From contig CAYNVT010000002.1 in the NCBI GenBank assembly GCA_964400685.1, forward strand, positions 1-64,000: 64,000 nt of DNA, given 5' to 3'. This document shows, piece by piece, positions 31,747 to 40,016 of this stretch. The notes under the pieces are model-generated. The model did not search any database. It was given only the letters and a program-made list of their open reading frames with translations, and was not told the origin of the DNA. Numbering within the stretch: position 1 is the first letter of the stretch; the number at the start of each line of letters is the position of its first letter. The translations under genes and the position numbers were made by a program. This DNA is from DATCTV01 sp964400685. Its GTDB lineage: Bacteria > Desulfobacterota > Desulfomonilia > UBA1062.

Positions 31747-34700
31747 ATGGGAATATACGATAAACAAGCTCCAGATGATGACGTGACTAGCGCTGTTCAG
31801 ATATTGGAGAGGAGGGACCTTGATCTCGTCACCGATATTGATCTGCACAGTTATACCGGATCAGGAAGTTCTGCTGCCTGGGAAGGGGCGCAGTTTGAAT
31901 TTTTGAAAGTGAAGGCCATTTCAAGGTCACTTGCAGATAAAAAGTCTGATGTTGAGCGTTACTTGATGGAAGATGTCTTGTCTGGACTGAACGGTCTGAA
32001 AGCTCCTTTTGTTTATTTAATAATAGGGTCAGAATTGAAGGTTAGTATTTACCTTGGGATTTTAAATAAATCTATGACCAAAACTTCTGTTCCCCTTCAT
32101 CTTGATATGCTTTCAAGTTCGTTGCAGAGCACATTTCCTGACATAGAGCTTGAGGCGTTGAGTAAATATGATGTTGATAGTAACATTGTGCAATTTATTC
32201 AAAAGTGCCGGTATTATGGCATAATGACCGGAGTTCCAACAGCAAAAATCGGAGTAGAAGAACATGGAATCGAACAGATTGAGCGGTTGTTGAGAGGACT
32301 ATACCGACAGGAATTTGGGTATATGATAATTGCAGATCCTGTTAATGATATTGATGTAATCAAGTCATTTGATGACATAGCAAATATTATCAGGGAAAAA
32401 TCTCCATTAATAAAGGAATCAAAGCAAGTTAGTCAGTCATCAAGAGTTACTGTGAGCGGAGAATCGCTCAACAGATCAGTGCAATATTATGTGGAATTGC
32501 TTGAGGCACTGCTTGGAAAGTTACAATTGGCTAAAGCTCAGGGCATGTGGCGGACAATGGCTTATTATTTCTCCCCAAGCCATGCAACAACAGCCAAGAT
32601 GAGCACTTTGCTGAGAACTGTGTTCAGTGGAGAAGAGTCAGTCCCTGAAGCGATTCGTACTATTGCTCTAACAAACAAGAATCCATCAGCAATCCTTACT
32701 CAATTCAGGCAGATTGAACTTGATTTGAACTCTCATACGGCATCTTCAGCAGATCATCCATTGCAAAAGATAATAAAACACAAATTTGCATCAATCCTGA
32801 ATTCCCGTGATCTAGCCACACTGACACACCTTCCAAAGGAAGAGATGCCTGGATATGACGTCAAGGATACTGCGAGATTCGGTGTCTGTCTACCTGACAG
32901 GAGCTCTGCAGATACTCTTACTATTGGCGAGATAATAGATCGTGGCAGCGGTACAGGTAATCATTATGGCGTTTATGTACAAGAATTAGTTAAGCATGGT
33001 TTAATAGCAGGCGTGACTGGTAGTGGTAAGACTAATACCTGTCTGAATCTTATCAGTAGGCTATGGAAGAATGGTAATTCTGGAGTGCCGTTTTTGGTTA
33101 TAGAACCTGCAAAAGCCGAATATCGATCTCTATTGAATATAGAAGGGTATGAAGACCTGCAGGTATTCACTCTCGGGGATGAGATGACTTCTCCTTTCAG
33201 ACTGAATCCCTTTGAGATAATGGAAGGGGTAAAACTTCAAACACACATAGATAACCTCAGGGCGGTTTTTAATGCAAGTTTTGTCATGTATGCCCCGATG
33301 CCATATGTTCTCGAGAGGTGCATCCATGAAGTATATAAAGATAAAGGATGGGATTTGACCACCAACCTGAATAGATCTTCTGGAACTACTGATAGAAGTC
33401 CTTATGGGGTATTCCCAACACTGACTGATCTCTATGAGAAAATCGATCCTGTAGTTGATGCCATGGGATATGAAGACAGACTGACGATGGATATTAAAGC
33501 TGGATTAAAAGCCAGGATCGGAAGCCTGAGAATAGGAGGGAAAGGTTCGATGCTTGATTCTTCTCTGTCTATTCCCATGGACAACTTATTGAATAAACCC
33601 ACGATCCTCGAACTTCAGAGTATAGGGGATGATGAGGAAAAAGCATTTATCATGGGACTTTTGATAGCAAGGCTTTATGAATACAGGGAAATTGAAAGCA
33701 AAAGAAAAGGAAACAATGCCGGATTGAAACATGTCACCCTCATAGAAGAGGCACATAGATTGTTAACTAAAGCCTCCACGGATTTCGGCAATCTTGAGAA
33801 CGTAAGCACAAAGGCAAAGGCTGTTGAGACCTTCTGCAATATTCTTTCTGAGATCAGAGCCTTTGGAGAAGGCATTTTAATTGCTGAGCAGATACCTTCA
33901 AAACTAGCCCAGGACGCAATCAAGAATACAAATCTCAAGATCATGCACCGGATTGTTGCTAAGGATGACCGTGACCTGATGGGTGACACCATGAATCTTA
34001 ATGAACAGCAGAACAAGTTCATTTCGATCATGGCCAAGGGTGAAGCAGCTGTTTTTTCAGAAGGGTTTAATGAGCCTTTCCTGGTTAGAGTATCACATTA
34101 CCAGTCATCGTCAAAAAAGATAAATCCTAAGGTTGACAGCATACAGGATAAGGATGTCAGCCGGTTTATGGCAAATAAACTGAGAACACTTGATAATGTA
34201 TTGGGCAGGCACAGCGGCTGCAAACAATGTCAGTATAAATGTGCTTATAGAGATACTGCAAATCATCTTCTTTCAAGTCAAGAACTTATCAGTTATTTTT
34301 GCAAATTCATATTTGCGATAATAGAAAAGCCAGACAGTTTAACAACTGTTTTCCCACCTTTCAGAGATGCCGTATTGATAGATTTAAGAGATTCATTACA
34401 GAAAGAAGAAGAAGTTAATGAGATCATGTTCTGCTTCCTGATAAATGCGGGTGAATCTTATATTCGTGAAAAGGGAAGGAAGTATGATCTAGCCTCGAAA
34501 TATTTATTCGCTTTATTTAATACCTATAACAATTTTATAAATTCCTATTTTGCAATTCCTGTGAAGACACAGTTATCAGATGATACCAGAAGGTATCTTA
34601 ATGTATTCCAGAGATGTTATAGAGAAAGTTTTGCAACTGAAAATGGTCCCTTTCCTGGGTGCAACGAGTTTTGTAAAAACAGGTGCTTTTTTAAGTATGA

Positions 34701-34962
34701 TGTTGAACCACTTATTAAGGATAATCTAAAAGACAAAGAATACAAAGAAATTATAAGGATCAAAGACTTAAAACAGGCTAAAGCAAGACTTAGGGAATAC
34801 TGTATTGAAACTGCCCGAAATATGACTCTGGGTAATAACGGTAATAGCCCTGATTTTGTGGAGAATATTGCACTCTGCTTTTTTATACAGAAATCAGTCA
34901 AGGATAGAATGGATAAAGTTTTGGATAATGTGAAAAATTGGTTTTTTAACATAAAGGATTAA
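31747..34962 (+). CDS. HerA-like ATPase/helicase with C-terminal Cys clusters
   Basis: A 1071-residue protein. An N-terminal region (about 1-390) of unknown fold precedes a HerA/FtsK-type motor with Walker A GVTGSGKT (about 421-428), the PAKAEYR element, Walker B LIEEAHR (about 665-671) and an arginine-bearing segment later. The C-terminal part (about 825-1010) has two Cys groups, CKQCQYKC and CNEFCKNRC, which may bind zinc or an iron-sulphur cluster. HerA-like motors translocate DNA and occur in DNA repair, conjugation and many anti-phage systems. Here it follows a small OB-like gene and precedes a toxin-like metallopeptidase gene. No nuclease partner (NurA) is seen. Confidence 0.85.
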   Translation: MGIYDKQAPDDDVTSAVQILERRDLDLVTDIDLHSYTGSGSSAAWEGAQFEFLKVKAISRSLADKKSDVERYLMEDVLSGLNGLKAPFVYLIIGSELKVSIYLGILNKSMTKTSVPLHLDMLSSSLQSTFPDIELEALSKYDVDSNIVQFIQKCRYYGIMTGVPTAKIGVEEHGIEQIERLLRGLYRQEFGYMIIADPVNDIDVIKSFDDIANIIREKSPLIKESKQVSQSSRVTVSGESLNRSVQYYVELLEALLGKLQLAKAQGMWRTMAYYFSPSHATTAKMSTLLRTVFSGEESVPEAIRTIALTNKNPSAILTQFRQIELDLNSHTASSADHPLQKIIKHKFASILNSRDLATLTHLPKEEMPGYDVKDTARFGVCLPDRSSADTLTIGEIIDRGSGTGNHYGVYVQELVKHGLIAGVTGSGKTNTCLNLISRLWKNGNSGVPFLVIEPAKAEYRSLLNIEGYEDLQVFTLGDEMTSPFRLNPFEIMEGVKLQTHIDNLRAVFNASFVMYAPMPYVLERCIHEVYKDKGWDLTTNLNRSSGTTDRSPYGVFPTLTDLYEKIDPVVDAMGYEDRLTMDIKAGLKARIGSLRIGGKGSMLDSSLSIPMDNLLNKPTILELQSIGDDEEKAFIMGLLIARLYEYREIESKRKGNNAGLKHVTLIEEAHRLLTKASTDFGNLENVSTKAKAVETFCNILSEIRAFGEGILIAEQIPSKLAQDAIKNTNLKIMHRIVAKDDRDLMGDTMNLNEQQNKFISIMAKGEAAVFSEGFNEPFLVRVSHYQSSSKKINPKVDSIQDKDVSRFMANKLRTLDNVLGRHSGCKQCQYKCAYRDTANHLLSSQELISYFCKFIFAIIEKPDSLTTVFPPFRDAVLIDLRDSLQKEEEVNEIMFCFLINAGESYIREKGRKYDLASKYLFALFNTYNNFINSYFAIPVKTQLSDDTRRYLNVFQRCYRESFATENGPFPGCNEFCKNRCFFKYDVEPLIKDNLKDKEYKEIIRIKDLKQAKARLREYCIETARNMTLGNNGNSPDFVENIALCFFIQKSVKDRMDKVLDNVKNWFFNIKD

Positions 34963-34994
34963 ATCTTAAATTAAGAGTTAGGGAGGGAATAGGT

Positions 34995-35882
34995 ATGAAA
35001 GATGTTCCTCAAACTGATGAAACACCAGAAAAAGAGATTGCTCAACCACCTGAAAAGCAGCTCGATACATATGATAATTTAAGAACAGATGACAATTCAG
35101 GACGAACTGAAACCTATGATGATCTGAGAGAAACCGGCGATGGGAAACAGATGAGCACATATGACGATTTACGGGCAGAGGACGAAGTAACAGAAAAAAA
35201 AGACTCAAAATCTGACGCTGACTCCTTAAAAATTAATAGGCATGAAATAGTTGAACAGCGAAGAATAGATCAGGCTGCTGAGGACATCAAGCAAAATGAA
35301 TGGATGAATCCCCAAAAATGGAAAACATTGAATGTCGACGATCAGAGACAAGCTCTCGAAGACTGTGGAAAATCCCTTGGAAAAGCATATGACCACCCCG
35401 AACCGCCAATCATAACCAAAGATTTGAACAATCCAAATTTACAAGGCACTTATGGAGATGGTTACTCATATCGTCCGGAAAGTCCTTATGCTGACAAGAA
35501 TGGAGTTACTGGCGCTGACTATGGCATAGAAATAAATGAAAATAGCAGGAAGGATCTTTTTGGTGAAGATCCACGGAAGGCTGTTGAGACCTACGGACAT
35601 GAGTTCAGGCATTCATATCAGCATGAACAGGCATTACGTTACGAAAAAGGGTTCGGAGTTGATGATCCTGAAAAGGCTAAAGAATGGTCGGAAAATTTTA
35701 AGGACAATAACTATAAAAATGCGCCGGATGCTGAATTAGCAAAAAGTGATCCTGAAAAATATTATAAGAAGTATGAGGAATACAGAAATCAGCCGGTGGA
35801 AAGCGATGCTCGAGAATTTGGAAGAAAATTATCTTCCAGTGTTTATTCGGATTACGAAAACATTGAGAAGGAAGAAAAGTGA
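34995..35882 (+). CDS. Polymorphic-toxin-like metallopeptidase with TYDDLR repeats
   Basis: A 295-residue very hydrophilic protein. The N-terminal 65 residues hold three imperfect TYD(D/N)LR repeats spaced about 18-20 residues apart. The C-terminal part (about 105-290) contains GHEFRHSYQHEQA (about 202-214), a HExxH zinc site with a further H, and PVESDAREFGRKL near the end. Both features are typical of metallopeptidase toxin domains in polymorphic toxins. The first repeats may be a trafficking or secretion signal. GGGAGGG precedes the ATG. No immunity gene is certain; a small membrane protein lies 177 bases downstream. Confidence 0.72.
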   Translation: MKDVPQTDETPEKEIAQPPEKQLDTYDNLRTDDNSGRTETYDDLRETGDGKQMSTYDDLRAEDEVTEKKDSKSDADSLKINRHEIVEQRRIDQAAEDIKQNEWMNPQKWKTLNVDDQRQALEDCGKSLGKAYDHPEPPIITKDLNNPNLQGTYGDGYSYRPESPYADKNGVTGADYGIEINENSRKDLFGEDPRKAVETYGHEFRHSYQHEQALRYEKGFGVDDPEKAKEWSENFKDNNYKNAPDAELAKSDPEKYYKKYEEYRNQPVESDAREFGRKLSSSVYSDYENIEKEEK

Positions 35883-36058
35883 ACATCGAAACTTTATGGC
35901 ATTTATTGATATTATGAAAAATGTAAAATTGTTGACGATCTTCTTGATCATGAAGATTCACTTTATTGGGAAAACATATCTATGGGGGATACAATTAAAT
36001 GGATGACTGCTTTCTAATCTCAAGTGAGCTGGATCACTATATTTTCAAGGAGGAATGA
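35883..36058. other. Short gap with a possible frame remnant
   Basis: A 30-codon open stretch ending at about 36019 has protein-like composition but no start codon, and a TGA lies in front of it. It may be a decayed immunity-type gene. Confidence 0.3.
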
Positions 36059-36397
36059 ATGGGTGGTCTTTCTAACGCACTCTGGCTATGGCTCCCGGTA
36101 CTTATATATAAAATTATTGCGGCAATCTTCAGGACCATATGGAAATTCAACCTTTGGATTCTTCAGACGATCAGTGGAGTACCCTTGTATTATTGCAGGC
36201 CTGAGTACCGTTTACCGGCGATTTTTTTAGGGACGTTAGGGTTGTTATTTGCGTTAAGCTGTCTATCAATAATCCTGACATTGGGTTCCGTATCGAATTA
36301 CAATGCTGAAAACATAAGCCAATTATTTGTATTTTGCATTGTTGGGCTTGGACTGCTGGTATTATGCAGAGTCCTAATAAGAAGAGGATCAATTTAA
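36059..36397 (+). CDS. Small integral membrane protein
   Basis: A 112-residue protein with three hydrophobic segments (about 7-25, 55-75 and 85-105) and an Arg-rich end. AAGGAGG lies five bases before ATG 36059. It sits between the toxin-like metallopeptidase gene and a rhomboid protease gene and could be an immunity protein, but no family is recognised. Confidence 0.6.
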   Translation: MGGLSNALWLWLPVLIYKIIAAIFRTIWKFNLWILQTISGVPLYYCRPEYRLPAIFLGTLGLLFALSCLSIILTLGSVSNYNAENISQLFVFCIVGLGLLVLCRVLIRRGSI

Positions 36398-36399
36398 AA

Positions 36400-37065
36400 A
36401 TGAAAATAAAATATAAGAACACAAATTATAATATTCAATTTGGAATGGGACAACCATTGACAATGGGTGTTACGATAATAGGTGGAATATCGATCGTACT
36501 ATATATCCTGACCCAGACGAAGAGAGATATCCTTTACCCTTTGTTAGGATTCATCCCGTCCAATGTCTTTGGAAAACTCATGGTCTGGCAGTTTGTAACG
36601 GCTAATTTTATGCACATTAATCTGACACATTTAATCTTTAATATGTTCGGGCTTTACATGTTCGGCTGTCCTGTTGAAAAGAAGATGGGGCAAATTGAAT
36701 TTATCAAATATTTTCTTTTCTGTGGAATTGGGGGCTATTTGCTTGCATTTATTCTATGGCTCATCGGATTAAGTCCGAATCATCTTATTATCGGAGCTTC
36801 AGCCGGAATTTATGGCTTATTGTTAGCATTTTCTCTTTTGTATCCTAATCAGAAGATATTGCTTTTCTTTGTCATTCCTATGCAGGCAAAATGGTTGGCT
36901 GTAATCTTCGGAGGATTAGAATTTTTCCTTATGTTCAGAAGTGATGGCATCAGCCACATCGGACATCTTGGGGGATTATTGGCAGGCTTAGGTTATTTTA
37001 TGTATATGAAGAAAATAGACTATGATGATGAGGAGGATAATGATGAGGAGGAGAGCGATTCATAA
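36400..37065 (+). CDS. Rhomboid-family intramembrane serine protease
   Basis: A 221-residue membrane protein with about six hydrophobic helices. The catalytic serine lies in GASAGIYG (about 134-141) and the histidine in SHIGHLGG (about 186-193); HxxxN (HLIFNMF) is present in the second helix region. The C-terminus is a short acidic tail. Rhomboids cut transmembrane helices of substrates within the membrane. ATG 36400 is chosen after an AAGAGG site. The gene follows a small membrane protein by two bases, suggesting they act together. Confidence 0.9.
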   Translation: MKIKYKNTNYNIQFGMGQPLTMGVTIIGGISIVLYILTQTKRDILYPLLGFIPSNVFGKLMVWQFVTANFMHINLTHLIFNMFGLYMFGCPVEKKMGQIEFIKYFLFCGIGGYLLAFILWLIGLSPNHLIIGASAGIYGLLLAFSLLYPNQKILLFFVIPMQAKWLAVIFGGLEFFLMFRSDGISHIGHLGGLLAGLGYFMYMKKIDYDDEEDNDEEESDS

Positions 37066-37356
37066 GATATTATCTTAACAGGATAAACCTAAAAACGACT
37101 TTATTAGCGATAACCTATATGAATTTAGCATGCTATACAATTTATGATTTTAAAGTAATAAGTGAAAGGATAAAACTAATAAAAACGTTTTATTCATGCC
37201 TGTTTAAAGAGGTATTCTTAAAGAGAAATTCTTTGGAAGGTTTTTTAAACAAGATCAATAAATTAATTGAGTTAGAGTTAATGTCTGTTTATTCAAACTG
37301 TTTAATAACTCCAGTATGGGGTTCAAATGAATTAAATTGAACACAAGGAGATATCA
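37066..37356. other. Intergenic region with a doubtful frame
   Basis: A 73-codon frame (37119-37340) exists but lacks a ribosome site and any motif, so I do not call it a gene. Confidence 0.35.
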
Positions 37357-39690
37357 ATGGGAGGAATTGATCTTGGCTGGAGTGGTAAACAGGATAATCC
37401 CAAACTGCGCCAGCAGATGACCGAAGAACTGGTTATTCTCTGCAAAGATATGGGCTGGGAGCATGAGGTCTTATCTCCACGGCAGACATTCACAACCATA
37501 GTAGAACCCCCTTACTGGTACATGATGCAACATAACAATCCCATGTATTCAGGTAACCCTGAAACAAATTCTCCATCAGATCAAATAGAGCACAAATTTA
37601 TTGGTGAGAAGGATATTACTGAATACGTTTATAAAATCCCGAATCCCTTGAAAGGGAAGATATTTGAGGTCGCACGTGAAGGAGTGATTATTTATCCCTA
37701 TGGGACGGAACCCGATTTTATAACTGAATGCTCCTTTGCATTTATTCTTGGAAAAAATTTACCTTTCAAATTGCAGAACAATATCGCCACCCAACCAGAA
37801 AGGTTTCATGATGGTGAAAAAAGAAATGATCATTTTATTCTTCATGGTGATGCACGAATGAACAGCAATGCTGCATATGGCCTTTGCAAACTTATGACTA
37901 TTATCAAGCGTTTATGGGTACCTGGTCTCACTTTTGATGCAGAAGGTATAGATGAGCAAGCAAAGAGCATAGCAGAAAATTTTGGGATGTTCCTCACATC
38001 AGGCAAACAAGTGCTTGCACTTTTGAGGAGTAGTAAATTCAGGGATCAATTGGCCAAGTTAACATCATTTGCCGAGACTAGAATGAATGTGGGCAATTAT
38101 CCGAAATTCTGGGACCGTTATTGTAGTTTCATTAAACACGTAGGGGATGCTCCTATCCCTGATCTGGAAGCTCTCACGGCCATGATGAATAACAAGTATG
38201 CCAATAAATGGCTGAAGGTTAGTATTGCCGCTTTGCTATTCACTCCCGGTAATGTCCATGAGTTCTTGCGGAATCATGATATCCGCGATCTGGGCACCCT
38301 CTGTGAAAGGGGCAAAGATATCCTGATGTGCCCTTATCCACCCAGTGTTGAAGATATGGGTAAGAATGAAATTGATGTTAACCTCCGTAAGGCACTCTGG
38401 TTCCTTGCAGATCCACAAACCGACATCGATGAAAATGAAATTATTGGATTTGTAGAAAACATCCCTGAAACATCCCCAAAAACTTCACCTGTCGCTGCCA
38501 AGGAAAAAGTATCTGATCCGGTACCACATATAATCTGGAACGATACTGAACATTATGAGGCTATCTTATCGGATATTTCATGTCAGATGAATGCCATGAA
38601 TCCAAAGAACATCATGCAGTTCTTCAACAGTATAGATAAAATTGATTTCTCCATGGACGTGAGCCATAAGGTAATCTGGCATGACGGAATAGCTATTGCA
38701 GTTAAAAACCTGGATGCGATCTTCTTTTATAATATATGTGATCTTTGGGCTGGTTTGCCGGTTGTGGAGCAGATGTTTCAGGTTGACCCCGAACCTATAT
38801 ACAGTACCAGGGATGATTTTATAGAAACATTCATGCCATTGTTATATACGAGTAAGGATGAGATAATCATAACTGGTTGCGGAAAGGAATTACGTTCAGA
38901 ATTATTCAGATCTGTAATCTCTGAATGGAATATTGAATATAGGGAACCTCCTGAAGAAGCATGGAAGGTCAGCTACTGGATCAAGGAAAAGCATAGGGAT
39001 TGGTATTTTTGGAAAGGACTTCTTATAAATGTGCAGGAACATGTGGGCGAAGACAAAAGTTCCATACAAATGAGTGTTTGCCCTTTCACTGTATATCCGG
39101 AGATCATTAAATATATTCACGGATGGAAATATTTCTTCAGATTCTCTGAGTTATGCAATCCATTGAATGATTATTTCTCACCGCTTACGACTAATCGTTT
39201 AAAGAGACTCGGATTCCAATTTCTGGCAGATCTTGTTCAAGTGTCTTATGAAACAATCATAGAGATGCTTAAGAAGACTCCGGGTAAAGGTGTGAGGTCA
39301 ATCGAGGAGATAAGGGATGTATTTGGTAAAAAAGAAGATTTTCAAAATGGACGGATAACCTTTGGGATGAATCTAAAAGAGGATGTTCTTGGACCTGCAT
39401 CAGCCTCGCGGTGGTGGCCGATGGCTAATCACAGACTCTGCGCTGATGCCCTCTGCAGGGGATGTATATATAATGAGAAAAGTGAAGACGACAGACGCAT
39501 CTGTATTCTGCGGAATCAGACAATTCGGAATGAGCATGAAGAATTCTGCCTGTCATTTTGTTTACATGAAAAGATAAGAAAAAAACCTGATAATAATATT
39601 GCTTTAGGTCCAGTTTTTAGAATGTTTGCCTCTGGCACGATCGGTTTCAGACCGTATGATATCCCAGATAAAATGAAGGAGGATATATGA
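37357..39690 (+). CDS. Large hypothetical protein with RpoA-CTD-like HhH and Cys clusters
   Basis: A 777-residue soluble protein starting after AAGGAGA. Most of it is unrecognised. At about residues 605-660 there is an alpha-CTD-like helix-hairpin-helix segment (LTTNRLKRLGFQFLADLVQ, then KTPGKGVRSIEEI), similar to the DNA-contacting domain of RNA polymerase alpha. The C-terminal 80 residues contain Cys groups (CADALCRGC and CLSFC) that may bind metal. It is the first gene of an operon with a 108-residue protein (ATGA overlap) and a TPR-CHAT protease, so it may be the sensor or regulator of that protease. Confidence 0.6.
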   Translation: MGGIDLGWSGKQDNPKLRQQMTEELVILCKDMGWEHEVLSPRQTFTTIVEPPYWYMMQHNNPMYSGNPETNSPSDQIEHKFIGEKDITEYVYKIPNPLKGKIFEVAREGVIIYPYGTEPDFITECSFAFILGKNLPFKLQNNIATQPERFHDGEKRNDHFILHGDARMNSNAAYGLCKLMTIIKRLWVPGLTFDAEGIDEQAKSIAENFGMFLTSGKQVLALLRSSKFRDQLAKLTSFAETRMNVGNYPKFWDRYCSFIKHVGDAPIPDLEALTAMMNNKYANKWLKVSIAALLFTPGNVHEFLRNHDIRDLGTLCERGKDILMCPYPPSVEDMGKNEIDVNLRKALWFLADPQTDIDENEIIGFVENIPETSPKTSPVAAKEKVSDPVPHIIWNDTEHYEAILSDISCQMNAMNPKNIMQFFNSIDKIDFSMDVSHKVIWHDGIAIAVKNLDAIFFYNICDLWAGLPVVEQMFQVDPEPIYSTRDDFIETFMPLLYTSKDEIIITGCGKELRSELFRSVISEWNIEYREPPEEAWKVSYWIKEKHRDWYFWKGLLINVQEHVGEDKSSIQMSVCPFTVYPEIIKYIHGWKYFFRFSELCNPLNDYFSPLTTNRLKRLGFQFLADLVQVSYETIIEMLKKTPGKGVRSIEEIRDVFGKKEDFQNGRITFGMNLKEDVLGPASASRWWPMANHRLCADALCRGCIYNEKSEDDRRICILRNQTIRNEHEEFCLSFCLHEKIRKKPDNNIALGPVFRMFASGTIGFRPYDIPDKMKEDI

Positions 39691-40013
39691 ATTATGAGCA
39701 AGCCAGTAGATTGCTTGAACAAATCGAGAAGACCTCACTGGTTGAACTGAAACGTGAATTACTTATTAAAGCGACTGAATACGCCCATATCCGAGCGGAG
39801 TATTTCCTGACGGACCTGACAGGGAAAACCGAGATGGAAGACAGGCGCAAAAGAGCTCATAACTCCCTTATTGATGCCTGTAATATCCTGAGCAGAAATA
39901 TGCGCAGATTGGAAGAGGAAAATGACTGGCGGGGGGACCTGGGCGATGACCGCAAGGTCATTGGAGATTTTGCATGCTATGTTCATTGCATCCTTGGAGT
40001 TTCGGCAAGATAA
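39687..40013 (+). CDS. Hypothetical helical protein in the CHAT operon
   Basis: A 108-residue, almost all-helical charged protein. It starts in an ATGA overlap with the upstream gene, behind its own AAGGAGG, and ends three bases before the CHAT gene start. The tight spacing indicates a protein complex, perhaps an adaptor between the RpoA-CTD-like protein and the protease. No family is recognised. Confidence 0.68.
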   Translation: MNYEQASRLLEQIEKTSLVELKRELLIKATEYAHIRAEYFLTDLTGKTEMEDRRKRAHNSLIDACNILSRNMRRLEEENDWRGDLGDDRKVIGDFACYVHCILGVSAR

Positions 40014-40016
40014 TTC

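Noticed and set aside
37119..37340. 73-codon plus-strand frame
   Set aside because: No ribosome site or motif, and it fills a gap by chance in AT-rich DNA.
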